Source: JBDHWG01 sp046328525 (GTDB lineage: Bacteria > Chloroflexota > Anaerolineae > Epilineales > JAHCIE01). Taken from it: a DNA stretch of 64,000 nt. The position numbers and the translations under genes are program-made. Under the pieces are notes generated by a model. The model saw only the letters and a program-made list of their open reading frames with translations. It had not been told where the DNA came from and ran no database searches. The DNA lies in assembly GCA_046328525.1 (NCBI GenBank), contig JAXLWK010000005.1:473588-537587 (forward strand). Direction: 5' to 3'. Shown piece by piece: positions 1-7,521 of the stretch. How positions within the stretch are numbered: the stretch's first letter is position 1; each line of letters opens with the position of its first letter.

Positions 1-2
1 GC

Positions 3-314
3 TGGATACTTCAGGCGACAGAGCATTTCCCACGCAGCCAGCGCTTTGTCCTGGCGCAGCGTCTGCAGAGCGCGACGTTCGATTTGCACGAGGCGCTTCT
101 GGCGGCAGGTCTGAGCGCCAGGGGGCGCCAGACCGAGTACCTTGATCGAGCAGACGTGGAGCTTGCGAAAGTGCGACTCTATCTCCGTCTGGCTCTTGAC
201 ATGCAATGGTTGAGTATGGGACAATATGAGCATGCCAGCCGCATGGCCGACGAGATTGGCCGATTGCTGGGCGGCTGGCGACGACATGACCGCGAGCCAT
301 CGCCGACGCCGTGA
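3..314 (+). CDS. DGR accessory protein Avd, C-terminal part (cut by window edge)
   Basis: The frame is open from the left edge, so the N-terminus lies outside the window. It reads ATEHFPRSQRFVLAQRLQ near its start and later a helical segment with LAKVRLYLRLALDM, LSMGQYEHASRMADEIGR and LLGGW. This is the characteristic pattern of Avd, the four-helix-bundle accessory variability determinant of diversity-generating retroelements, which forms a pentamer and binds the reverse transcriptase and template RNA. A TTG at 84 could be read as a start, but similarity begins upstream of it, so I treat the gene as running off the edge. An Asn-rich template-like repeat follows within 30 bases of the stop, the usual Avd-TR order. 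The reverse transcriptase expected next is absent. Confidence 0.85.
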   Translation, partial: WILQATEHFPRSQRFVLAQRLQSATFDLHEALLAAGLSARGRQTEYLDRADVELAKVRLYLRLALDMQWLSMGQYEHASRMADEIGRLLGGWRRHDREPSPTP

Positions 315-340
315 TCGGCTTAGGCGTCATGCTTGGGGGA

Positions 341-500
341 CCAGGCCAAACAACGTCCGCGGCGGCGCGTGGAACAACAATCAGAGGAACACGCGCTGCG
401 CCTACCGCAACAGGAACGAACCCGACAACAGGAACAACAATGTGGGGTTTCGAGTTCTCGTTGCGCCTCACGCCTCTCGGCTTCGGCCAGAAATGTCGCA
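341..500 (+). repeat. DGR template repeat (TR), approximate limits
   Basis: One forward frame (unconnected to any long gene) reads RGGAWNNNQRN, then CAYRNRNEPDNRNNN, then VGFRVL. This is the signature of the C-terminal variable region of FGE-sulfatase-fold DGR target proteins, but with Asn at every variable position. The core at about 349-450 has about a dozen AAC/AAT codons, as expected for a template in which adenines are the mutagenised positions. Upstream, the same frame only overlaps avd and shows no FGE-like protein, so this is a template rather than a variable region. The exact ends and the 3' recognition (IMH*) segment cannot be set without the matching variable repeat, which is not in the window. 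Confidence 0.8.
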
Positions 501-655
501 GGTTGGACATGACCGGCGGCCGCGGCTGGAAGAGGTGGTGGGTCTGGCTCCCGGCCGACCTGCACAGTTGGGTCGGGCGCATACACAACCCGGCCCGCGC
601 CCTCTCGTAGCCGCGAGGCGAGCGATGGCGCGGGCTGCCCTTCAGAAACAAGGCT
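501..655. other. Intergenic tail of the DGR locus, no gene seen
   Basis: This stretch lies between the template repeat and the acetyltransferase, where a DGR reverse transcriptase would normally begin. No frame shows reverse transcriptase motifs. Short open frames exist but look like read-through of GC-rich DNA. The tail could still belong to the template RNA. Confidence 0.5.
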
Positions 656-1474
656 ATGGCTACTCCGGCGCGATCTTCCCAACCCATGCTCGATCCGGCG
701 GCCGTTCGCGCCGCCGTCGCGACCCACATGGCCGAGAGCCACCGCCGTCTGGATGGGCAGACGCAGGCCCTCGGCCCGCTCCTCCTCTACAGCCACCCCG
801 CCTTCGGCTGGGCCTTCTTCAACACCGCGCGCCTGATCGCGCCCATGACCTACGCCGAGGGCGAGCGCCTGCTGCCGCAGGTGGAGCGCTACTTCCACGC
901 GCGCGGCATGCGTCCGGCGTGGGAGATGCTGGCCTCTCTGGCCCCAGCAGACATGGCCGACCGCTTGCAGATCGGCGGCTATATCCTGGAGCGCTACGAG
1001 AGCCTGATGGTGTGCGCGCCCACCGCGACCCCCGCCACACCGACGGCCGCGTCGCCGTGGGAGGTGCGCGAGCTGGGCGCGCCGGACGTGGACGTCTTCC
1101 TGGACACGTGGCGCGCAGCCTACGGCATCGCCGCCGACACCGACCCGCAGCCTGTGCGGCGGCTGTTCCTGCGCGACCTCGACGCGGGCTGGCGCTTCTG
1201 GTGCGCCGGCCGCGGGCGGACGATGTTGGGCACGCTGGCCGCCGTCTCGATTGACGGCGTCGTCGAGATCGCCAACGTTGGCACGATCCCCGCCGCCCGC
1301 CGCCAGGGCGTGGCCGGGACGCTGGTGGCTCACTGCCTCGCCGAGGCGCGGCGGCGCGGCGACCACCTCGCCTACCTCTACGCGGCGGTGTACAGCAACG
1401 CCGCGCGCCTGTACGCCCGCCACGGCTTCAGCGCCATTGACACCCTGAGCGCCTACAGCCAGGAGACATTCTAG
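656..1474 (+). CDS. GNAT-family N-acetyltransferase
   Basis: A 272-residue protein with a C-terminal GNAT domain at about residues 130-272. The acetyl-CoA-binding motif A is visible as VGTIPAARRQGVAG at residues 208-221, followed by a typical beta5/alpha4 end (YSNAARLYARHGF). The N-terminal 120 residues are helical, without a recognised domain, and may give substrate specificity. ATG 656 has no strong ribosome-binding site; ATG 686 is an alternative. The stop is two bases before the next gene, so the two are probably co-transcribed. The substrate cannot be predicted. It starts where a DGR reverse transcriptase would be expected, so this may be a rearrangement boundary. Confidence 0.85.
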   Translation: MATPARSSQPMLDPAAVRAAVATHMAESHRRLDGQTQALGPLLLYSHPAFGWAFFNTARLIAPMTYAEGERLLPQVERYFHARGMRPAWEMLASLAPADMADRLQIGGYILERYESLMVCAPTATPATPTAASPWEVRELGAPDVDVFLDTWRAAYGIAADTDPQPVRRLFLRDLDAGWRFWCAGRGRTMLGTLAAVSIDGVVEIANVGTIPAARRQGVAGTLVAHCLAEARRRGDHLAYLYAAVYSNAARLYARHGFSAIDTLSAYSQETF

Positions 1475-1476
1475 CC

Positions 1477-2466
1477 ATGCCCACCCTCCGCGTCCTCTCG
1501 CGCGCCGACCTCCAGGCCGCCCTCGACATGCCCGCCGCCATCGCCGCCGTCCGCCAGGCGTTCGCCCAGCTGGCCCTGGGCGAGGCGCAGGTTCCCCTGC
1601 GTTCGGCGCTCACCTTCGCGCCGGACGCCGTTGCCCTGGTCATGCCCGCTTACCTGGCGGCCAGCGGCGGTCTCGGCCTCAAGGTCGTCACTGTGACGCC
1701 CGCCAATAGCGCCCGCGGCCTGCCCCTCATCCACGCCCTGGTCATCGTCCTGGACGCCGCGACCGGCGCGCCCATCGCGGCGCTCGAGGGCGGCTGGCTG
1801 ACGGCGCTGCGCACCGGGGCCGCGTCGGGCGTGGCGACGGACCTGCTCGCCCGCCACAACGTTGAGACGCTGGCCGTGTTTGGCGCCGGCGCCCAGGGCG
1901 AGACTCAGGCGCTGGCCGTGTGCGCCGTGCGCCAGATTCGCCGCGTGCGTCTCTATGACCGCACGCCGGGCAAGGCCGAGGCGCTGGCCGCGCGGCTGGC
2001 CGGTCAGCCGGGGGTTCCGGCCGACATTGCCGCCGCGCCCGACCCAGCCGACGCCGTCGCCGACGCCGATGTCGTGTGTACCGCGACGACCTCGCCGACG
2101 CCGGTCTTTCCGGGCGATATGCTCCGGCCGGGGACCCACGTCAACGCCATCGGCGCCTTCACGCTGGCGGCGCGCGAGCTGGATGAGGGCGTCGTCGGAC
2201 GGGCGCGGATTGTCGTGGACGAGCGCGGCGCAGCCATCGCCGAGGCGGGCGACCTCGTGATTCCGTGGCAGGCGGGGGAGGCGGTGGGACCCGACGAGTG
2301 GACGGAGCTGGGGGCCATCGCGGCCGGCCTGGAGCCGGGCCGCCGGCACGCCGAGGAGATCACGCTGTTCAAGTCGGTCGGCAACGCCGTGCAGGACGTC
2401 GCCGTCGCGGCCCTGGCGGTCGCGCGCGCCGCCGACCGCAACCTCGGGACGCTCGTCCCACTGTAG
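1477..2466 (+). CDS. Ornithine cyclodeaminase / mu-crystallin family protein
   Basis: A 329-residue protein of full family length. It has a Rossmann NAD(P)-binding loop (FGAGAQG, about 135-141) and the conserved family segments LKVVTVTP (Lys69) and TALRTGAASGVA (Arg112), which in ornithine cyclodeaminases and related imine reductases or alanine dehydrogenases contact substrate and cofactor. The C-terminal half reads TLFKSVGNAVQDVAVA, also typical. Members deaminate ornithine to proline, reduce ketimines or make amino-acid precursors; the exact reaction cannot be told from sequence. It sits two bases after the GNAT gene, suggesting a two-gene operon that modifies an amino acid or amine. Confidence 0.85.
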   Translation: MPTLRVLSRADLQAALDMPAAIAAVRQAFAQLALGEAQVPLRSALTFAPDAVALVMPAYLAASGGLGLKVVTVTPANSARGLPLIHALVIVLDAATGAPIAALEGGWLTALRTGAASGVATDLLARHNVETLAVFGAGAQGETQALAVCAVRQIRRVRLYDRTPGKAEALAARLAGQPGVPADIAAAPDPADAVADADVVCTATTSPTPVFPGDMLRPGTHVNAIGAFTLAARELDEGVVGRARIVVDERGAAIAEAGDLVIPWQAGEAVGPDEWTELGAIAAGLEPGRRHAEEITLFKSVGNAVQDVAVAALAVARAADRNLGTLVPL

Positions 2467-2572
2467 CGTGTCACAGGAGGGGTCGCCCCGACTGAGCCTC
2501 TCAGGCTTGCATCTTGTAGCCGTGCGGCTTTAGCCCACGGCGGGCGGCGCCGCGAGAAGGGGGAGTTGACCC

Positions 2573-3376
2573 GTGACTGATTACTTCTGGCAGGGGGAGA
2601 AAGTTCGTCTGCGCGCCCTGCGCCACGACGACTGGGCCGCGATCTACGCCGAAGAGACCGACACCGAGGCCGTCCGCCTGTTCGAGCCGGGGGTGGAGCT
2701 GCCCCGCTCGCCGGAGCAGGTGCAGGACCGCCTCGCGGCGTGGATCTCGCGCACCGCCAACGCCGACGACACGGCCAACCTCTCGTTCGCGGTGGAGTCC
2801 CTCGACGGTGAGATGGTCGGCACGGCGGGCATCCACACGCGCAACCCGCGCTTCGGGACGTTCGGCCTCGCCGCCCGCATCTATCGCCCGCACCGGCGGC
2901 GCGGCTACGCCCGGGACGCGCTGCGCATCCTGCTGCGCTACGGCTTCTGGGAGTTGCGCTACCAGAAAGCGAACTCGGTCACCACGTCGGGCAACGCCGC
3001 GTCCATCGCCATGCACACCGACCTGGGCTTCCAGGTCGAGGGCCGCGTGCGGCGCAACGTCTTTACCGACGGGGTGTACCAGGACGAGATTCTGTTCGGG
3101 ACGACGCGGGAAGAGTTCGACGCCCGCGAACGCCCGGCGCCCAAGGAATCACAACCGCCCACCATGACTCTCGAAGAGGCCTACGGCTCTGTGCAGCCCT
3201 TGAACCGTCCGGAGGACTTCAACGACCTGCGGGACAAAGCTATCGAAGAGCAGACGCAAGAAGAGCGCCGAGCGTTGCGGCAAGCGGCCTCCGGTATGTG
3301 GCAAGACCGCACCGATTTGCCCGATTTCGATGAGCTGCGACACGAGCTTGACCGAAACACTGATGCGCTTTTATAA
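2573..3376 (+). CDS. RimJ/RimL-type GNAT acetyltransferase with antitoxin-like C-terminal tail
   Basis: It starts with GTG 2573 behind a GGGGGAG ribosome-binding site. Residues 1-185 form a RimJ/RimL-like GNAT domain (acetyl-CoA loop RRRGYA at 108-113, then a SGNAASIAMHTDLGF segment). Residues 198-267 are an unrelated tail beginning at an in-frame ATG (3164): MTLEEAYGSVQPLNRPEDFN ... MWQDRTDLPDFDELRHELDR. This tail resembles small antitoxins that accompany PIN toxins. It could be a genuine fusion, or an antitoxin gene that became joined when the acetyltransferase stop was lost. Base composition drops towards the tail and in the genes that follow, suggesting transfer. Confidence 0.8.
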   Translation: MTDYFWQGEKVRLRALRHDDWAAIYAEETDTEAVRLFEPGVELPRSPEQVQDRLAAWISRTANADDTANLSFAVESLDGEMVGTAGIHTRNPRFGTFGLAARIYRPHRRRGYARDALRILLRYGFWELRYQKANSVTTSGNAASIAMHTDLGFQVEGRVRRNVFTDGVYQDEILFGTTREEFDARERPAPKESQPPTMTLEEAYGSVQPLNRPEDFNDLRDKAIEEQTQEERRALRQAASGMWQDRTDLPDFDELRHELDRNTDALL

Positions 3377-3488
3377 CCTAGAAAAAGTTGAGCAGCGACA
3401 AGAGAAGATCGTCGCGATAACGTTTGGCGGATTTCAATTCCGCGTAGACTCGGTTTCTAAAACGGGCTATAACTGGACGGCGGCATAG
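3363..3488 (+). CDS. Small hypothetical ORF (41 aa)
   Basis: This short frame begins at ATG 3363, overlapping the end of the acetyltransferase/antitoxin-like gene by 14 bases, and stops 10 bases before the DUF6941 gene. The product (starting MRFYNLEKVEQRQEKIVAIT) matches no family I recognise. The overlap and the tight spacing to the next gene, all in lower-GC DNA, suggest translation as part of a small accessory cassette, possibly a partner of the antitoxin-like tail. No strong ribosome-binding site is seen, and it could be fortuitous. Confidence 0.35.
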   Translation: MRFYNLEKVEQRQEKIVAITFGGFQFRVDSVSKTGYNWTAA

Positions 3489-3498
3489 GGACAGAATA

Positions 3499-3933
3499 AT
3501 GCCCAAGCTCGTTCTTTTCGCTCCCTGCGACAAGGCGATAGTTGATCAAGAAACCAACTCGTTGTCTCTAATCGCGATATTGGAGAATATCCGCGTTCCT
3601 ATTGTGGACGGCATCACAGTGCCGGCCGACACAAGCGCCCCACTAACTTGGGCATGTGTTTCCATGTGGCAACGTATCGAGGGTGACGCTAACAAGGAAT
3701 TTGAGCAGCGCATTTGTTTGCTACTGCCAGACGGCCAAGAGGCCATCGAGTCGATTACGTCGTTTCAGATGACCGATCTTTACATGCGCAGCGTCCTGCG
3801 TGTGAATGGGTTCCCCGTTGGGCAAGAGGGCGAGCATACTTTACGCCTTGCCGTTAGAGAAACAGGCGCAGAGCCGGTATGGCGCACGGTAGCAGACTTT
3901 GTGTTGAATGTGATACATGAGGCAGTGACGTAG
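3499..3933 (+). CDS. DUF6941-family hypothetical protein
   Basis: A 144-residue protein beginning MPKLVLFAPCDKAIVDQETN and continuing LSLIAILENIRVP, which resembles the DUF6941 family of small bacterial proteins of unknown function. The predicted fold is all-beta with no signal peptide or membrane segment. Coding DNA is clearly less GC-rich than the flanking genes. The start is ATG 3499 after an AGGGACAG ribosome-binding site. It lies beside a tRNA-end-like sequence, so it may belong to a small integrated segment. No function can be assigned. Confidence 0.75.
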   Translation: MPKLVLFAPCDKAIVDQETNSLSLIAILENIRVPIVDGITVPADTSAPLTWACVSMWQRIEGDANKEFEQRICLLLPDGQEAIESITSFQMTDLYMRSVLRVNGFPVGQEGEHTLRLAVRETGAEPVWRTVADFVLNVIHEAVT

Positions 3934-3967
3934 CCCGCACCGTTGGATATGATATAATGAGAGTGAA

Positions 3968-3992
3968 TACGGCAGACGGGAATCGAACCCGC
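3968..3992 (-). other. tRNA 3'-end-like sequence (T-arm plus acceptor strand)
   Basis: Read on the minus strand, the segment has a T-arm (GCGGG TTCGATT CCCGT) followed by a seven-base acceptor-like strand and a discriminator A, with no encoded CCA. The matching 5' acceptor strand and a normal D-arm are missing upstream, so it does not fold as a full tRNA. A weak anticodon-arm-like pairing precedes it. It may be a degenerate tRNA or the 3' fragment left at an integration site. Confidence 0.35.
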
Positions 3993-4072
3993 AGGCCGGC
4001 GGCATTCTTCCATCGCGTAACATCAGGCACTTCCCGTGCTGACAAACGTCATCGTCCCCTACTAACCCCCCG

Positions 4073-5797
4073 CTACATCGAGATGGACCCTTTGCGGAAG
4101 TCGGTGCGGCCGAGGATGGCGTTAATCAGCACCGGCTTCCCACCGGCCGCCGCCGCCTTCGCCTGCGCCAGCGCCTGCGGTATCTGCTCCGGCGCGTCCA
4201 TCTGGATGCCCACCGCCCCGAACCCCTCCACGACACACTGATAGTTGGTATGGGCGAGAACCGTCGCCACATCGTCGCCGAGTAGCTCCACCTGCTCCCG
4301 CGCGATTTGCATCCACGCCGCGTCGTTCCCCACGACGGCGATCACCGCGACGCCGTGGCGCACGAAGGTGTCGAACTCGCTCAGGCTGTAGCCCGCCGAG
4401 CCGTCGCCGTAGAGGATCCACACCTCGGCGTCGGGGTGGACGAGCTTCGCGCCCAGGGCGAACCCCGCGCCGACGCCCAGCGTCCCGAACGCGCCCGGGT
4501 CCAGCCAGGCCAGTGGCCCGGTCGGGCGCACGATGTACGCCGCCGTGCCGACGAAGTCGCCGCCGTCGGCGACGACGATGGCGTTGTCAGTCAGCGCCCC
4601 GTCCACCTGGCGCAGGAGGGCCAGCGGGTTGACGCCCTCTGTCGCCGCCTCGGCCTGCGCGACGATCTCGACGTTGCGCGCGTCGTCGCGCCCGCGCAGG
4701 GCCGCGCGCCAGTCGGCCCAGCGCTCGGCCGCCGGCAAGGCCTCGTCCAGGCGCGCCAGAAACACGGCGGGGTCGCCGAGGATGGCGATGTCCGGCTTGC
4801 GGTTCTTGGTCAGGTCGGTCTCGCTGCGGTTGGCGGAGACGTATAGCGCCTTGTGCCCAATCTGCCGCCCGTAGTCGAGGCGGAAGTCGGCGGGGACGCC
4901 GGCCAGAATCACCATGTCGGCCTCCCGCAGGGCCTCGCGGCGCTTGTGGCGCATCTGGAGCGGGTGGTCGCGGCCGAGCAGCCCACGCGCCATGCCGGAC
5001 AGGTACACCGGCGCGCCGATGCGCTCCAGCGCCTCAATCATCGGCGCGATGCTCGGCCCGTCCAGCGTCGCCTGGCTGCCGACGAGAATCACGGGCCGCT
5101 GCGCCTCCGCCAGCGCCTCGGCGGCCTTCTCGACCAGGCGCTCCTTCGGCTCCAGCGGCGGGACGACAATGATCGGGCCGGCCTTCGCCTTCTCCGCGCC
5201 GGCGAACATGCGCTTGACGTGGCGTTGGAGGTAGAGGTTCGTCGCCCGCTGCGCCAGGGACTTGCTCGATCCCTTGACGCCGTAGAGCGACTTGACCGTC
5301 GCCTCGTCGTACAGCAGGTCAATCGGCAGCTCGACGAACACCGGCCCCGGCGTGTCGCTCTGCGCCTGGCGGAACGCCTCCTCCACCGTCGGGATGATGT
5401 CCCGCACCCGCCCGACCCGCGCCGACCACTTCACCAACGACGCCACAAGGGACATCTGGTCAATGTCCTGGAGCGCGCCGCGCCCCTGGAGGATCGTCGG
5501 GGCCGCGCCGCCGAGGAGGACGACCGGCGACTGGGCCATCTGCGCGTTCTTGAGCGCGGTGACGCTGTTGGTCACGCCTGGGCCGGCCGTAACGGCGGCG
5601 ACGCCGGGGCGGCCCGTCAGGCGCGCGACGGCGTCGGCGGCGAACACTGCGTTCACCTCGTGGCGCGTGTCTACGACGCGGATGCCCCGCGCCTTCGCGC
5701 CGACGAGGATCGGGGAGATGTGGCCGCCCACGAGGGTGAACAGGAACTCAACGCGCTGTGCCTTGAGAACTTCCGCGACCATGTCACCGCCGTGCAT
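4073..5797 (-). CDS. Thiamine pyrophosphate-dependent enzyme, acetolactate synthase-like large subunit
   Basis: A 574-residue protein with the three-domain ThDP enzyme layout. The N-terminal PYR domain has the conserved catalytic Glu region (TRHEVNAVFAADAVARLTGR), the central domain is at about 200-330, and the C-terminal PP domain has the ThDP/Mg motif GDGSAGYSLSEFDTF with a later Asn. It resembles the IlvB-like/HACL branch more than the biosynthetic enzyme, and no IlvN small subunit lies nearby. The likely reaction is decarboxylation or C-C ligation of 2-oxo or 2-hydroxy acids. The start at ATG 5797 is chosen because a GAGGAG site precedes it; the frame stays open upstream through a palindromic repeat, which should not be coding for this protein. 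Confidence 0.85.
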   Translation of the reverse strand: MHGGDMVAEVLKAQRVEFLFTLVGGHISPILVGAKARGIRVVDTRHEVNAVFAADAVARLTGRPGVAAVTAGPGVTNSVTALKNAQMAQSPVVLLGGAAPTILQGRGALQDIDQMSLVASLVKWSARVGRVRDIIPTVEEAFRQAQSDTPGPVFVELPIDLLYDEATVKSLYGVKGSSKSLAQRATNLYLQRHVKRMFAGAEKAKAGPIIVVPPLEPKERLVEKAAEALAEAQRPVILVGSQATLDGPSIAPMIEALERIGAPVYLSGMARGLLGRDHPLQMRHKRREALREADMVILAGVPADFRLDYGRQIGHKALYVSANRSETDLTKNRKPDIAILGDPAVFLARLDEALPAAERWADWRAALRGRDDARNVEIVAQAEAATEGVNPLALLRQVDGALTDNAIVVADGGDFVGTAAYIVRPTGPLAWLDPGAFGTLGVGAGFALGAKLVHPDAEVWILYGDGSAGYSLSEFDTFVRHGVAVIAVVGNDAAWMQIAREQVELLGDDVATVLAHTNYQCVVEGFGAVGIQMDAPEQIPQALAQAKAAAAGGKPVLINAILGRTDFRKGSISM

Positions 5798-5811
5798 GAT
5801 GTTCTTCTCCT

Positions 5812-6519
5812 CTACCGTAGAGACGCGCCATGGCGCGTCTCTACCGATTGCGTCCGCTGGAGAAAGCGGTGGTGGCGGGCGAGCCGTCGCCGCGCCCCCC
5901 ACACGCTTAGCCGGCCGAGTGGGTTGTCGGTGCGATTCAGCACATAGGGGTCGTTGATGTCAACGAACACGAGGTGGCCCTGGCCGTCGAGCATGATGTT
6001 GGTCGAGTGGCGGATCGAGGGCCAGTTCACGACGAGGCGCGGCGAGTCGGGATGGCCGAACATGTCCGGCAGCCAGCCGCGCTCGGCGACCATGCGCTCC
6101 GCGCCGTCCAGGATCGCGAGCTGCTGCGCCACCATGCCCGGTGTGAGCAGCTCTTCATCGCTCATGTCGCAGATGCGGAGCTTCGCCTGGCGCTGGACGC
6201 GGATGATGCTCGGCTCGCCGATCGCGTCCAGGCCGTAGACGTACAGTGTCGGCGCGACGGGCAGGTAGTGGGCGGCCTCATCCGAGCCGCGCTTCGCGTC
6301 GAGAATCTCCTGCCAGCTGATGACCCCGACGACGCGGCTGTAGAGCTTGACCACGAAGCGGCGGCGGCGGAACGGGAACAGGACGATATGCCGGAACGTG
6401 TTGCCCTGGGACACCCGGGCGAAACTCTCTGTCCCGTTCTCGGCGATGCACGTCAGGTTGATCGCGCCGGCGTCGCGTTTCCGCGCCAGGCGCGTGACAA
6501 GCTCCTCGACGATGTTCAT
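5812..6519 (-). CDS. Hypothetical protein with degenerate kinase-like motif (paralogue A)
   Basis: A 235-residue protein with no family I can name firmly. It is a paralogue of the next gene upstream: shared blocks are FARVSxxNxFRxxxxFPFRxRxFVxKxxSR near residue 35, YLPVAPTLxVY, a PSIIRxQR strand, and RHSTNIMLDGQGHLVFVDIN near the C-terminus. The last block looks like the HxDxxxxN ... DFG region of small phosphotransferases, but with the catalytic Asp replaced (RHSTNIM). It could be a divergent lipopolysaccharide- or antibiotic-kinase-like enzyme or a pseudo-enzyme. The final about nine residues come from a palindromic repeat, so the original C-terminus was probably replaced. Confidence 0.6.
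   Translation of the reverse strand: MNIVEELVTRLARKRDAGAINLTCIAENGTESFARVSQGNTFRHIVLFPFRRRRFVVKLYSRVVGVISWQEILDAKRGSDEAAHYLPVAPTLYVYGLDAIGEPSIIRVQRQAKLRICDMSDEELLTPGMVAQQLAILDGAERMVAERGWLPDMFGHPDSPRLVVNWPSIRHSTNIMLDGQGHLVFVDINDPYVLNRTDNPLGRLSVWGARRRLARHHRFLQRTQSVETRHGASLR
5817..5844. repeat. 28-base perfect palindrome (REP-like)
   Basis: The sequence beginning GTAGAGACGCGCC is followed directly by its exact reverse complement, giving a perfect 28-base palindrome. It lies between the ThDP enzyme start and the kinase-like gene, and it encodes the last residues (ETRHGASLR) of the latter. It belongs to the set of short palindromes scattered through this window. Confidence 0.9.
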
Positions 6520-6576
6520 GGTGTATATTGTGGCGATGCTTCACAAACGTGTCCAATTTCCCCGCGAGCGCCCCCT

Positions 6577-7317
6577 CTACCTCTCCCCGCCGGCGGGGGG
6601 AAAGGGGGGTCCCAGTCTCGCCCGGTAATTCGCCAGCACCCACGCGGTGAACCACAGCGCCAGGCGGCCGAGCGGGTTCGAGCGGCGCTTCCACGGCCGT
6701 GGGCTGTTGATGTCAATGAACACCAGCTGCGCCTCCTCGTCCTCCATGATGTTGGTCGAGCGGCGGAAGGACGGCCAGCGCAGGGCGTCCCAGGCCGTCG
6801 CGGGGAACCCGAACGGGTCGGGCAGCCAGCCCTCGGCAGCGATCATGCGCTCAGCCCCATCAATGATGGCGGCCTGCTGCGCCACTATGTCCGGGGCGCG
6901 TAGCTCCTCGTCGGTCACATCGGCCAGGCGGCGGTGGACGAAGCGCTGGATGCGGATGATGCTCGGCTGGCCGCGATCGTTGTGGGCGTAGACGAACAGC
7001 GTCGGCGCAACGGGCAGGTAGCGCGCCGCCGTGTCGGAGGCGCGCCTGGCCGCCACGAGGTCGTCCCACACCACCTGGCCGATAAGGCGGCTGTGGAACT
7101 TGGCGACGAACCAGCGCTTGCGGAATGGGAAGCGCAGCACGCGGCGGAAGCTATTCGTCTTCGAGACGCGGGCGAAGATCTCCGTCCCGCTGGCGGCAAT
7201 GCACGGCGCTGCCGCCGCGTCCACCCGCTTGCCGGGGCTGCCGGCCGGCTCCGCCGTCACAATGATGGCCCGGTCGTGGAAAGCGTCCGTTGTCACATCC
7301 GGAAGTGTCGTACGCAT
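6577..7317 (-). CDS. Hypothetical protein with degenerate kinase-like motif (paralogue B)
   Basis: A 246-residue paralogue of the gene that follows it on the same strand, with about 57 bases between them, so they form a tandem duplication and probably an operon. The conserved C-terminal block reads RRSTNIMEDEEAQLVFIDIN, again lacking the usual catalytic Asp of a kinase loop. Lys in FVAKFHSR could correspond to the ATP-binding Lys. The ATG at 7317 follows a GGAG site. The last dozen residues (RLGPPFPPAGGER) are encoded by a copy of a CCCC/GGGG-rich dispersed repeat, as in paralogue A where another repeat supplies the tail. Function unknown. Confidence 0.6.
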   Translation of the reverse strand: MRTTLPDVTTDAFHDRAIIVTAEPAGSPGKRVDAAAAPCIAASGTEIFARVSKTNSFRRVLRFPFRKRWFVAKFHSRLIGQVVWDDLVAARRASDTAARYLPVAPTLFVYAHNDRGQPSIIRIQRFVHRRLADVTDEELRAPDIVAQQAAIIDGAERMIAAEGWLPDPFGFPATAWDALRWPSFRRSTNIMEDEEAQLVFIDINSPRPWKRRSNPLGRLALWFTAWVLANYRARLGPPFPPAGGER

Positions 7318-7390
7318 CGTTTCTCCGCTATGCTCGTCTGCTTCCTCTACGCAAGGAGCGGGGCCGGGGTTGCCAGGGGAGCCAGACCTT

Positions 7391-7419
7391 TTGACTTAAA
7401 CCCCTGACTCGACTATACT
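7391..7419 (+). promoter_or_regulatory. Sigma-70-type promoter for efp
   Basis: TTGACT at 7391-7396 and TATACT at 7414-7419 are separated by exactly 17 bases. The efp start lies about 100 bases downstream, leaving a GC-rich leader. Confidence 0.75.
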
Positions 7420-7521
7420 TGGGCGAATTAGCCAGCAGTCTCCGGCCCGACTGTTGCGGGCCTCCCAAGGGTTGCCCACGTGGCCGACCCTTGTTTCATG
7501 CCTTTTTCGGGAGTATCAACC

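Noticed and set aside
311..610. Start of a DGR reverse transcriptase downstream of the template
   Set aside because: The frame shows no reverse transcriptase motifs and stops after the template tail.
226..1254. Long frame containing the Asn-rich peptide, as a possible DGR variable protein
   Set aside because: Upstream of the repeat this frame only overlaps avd and shows no FGE-type domain; downstream it is a shadow of the acetyltransferase gene. The Asn-only pattern is that of a template, not a diversified target.
3957..4060. Complete tRNA gene on the minus strand
   Set aside because: Only the T-arm and 3' acceptor strand fit. There is no complementary 5' acceptor strand or normal D-arm, and the anticodon-loop position 33 is not U.
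5798..5902. N-terminal extension of the ThDP enzyme
   Set aside because: It is encoded by the 28-base palindrome and the end of the neighbouring gene; the start at 5797 has a ribosome-binding site and matches the family.
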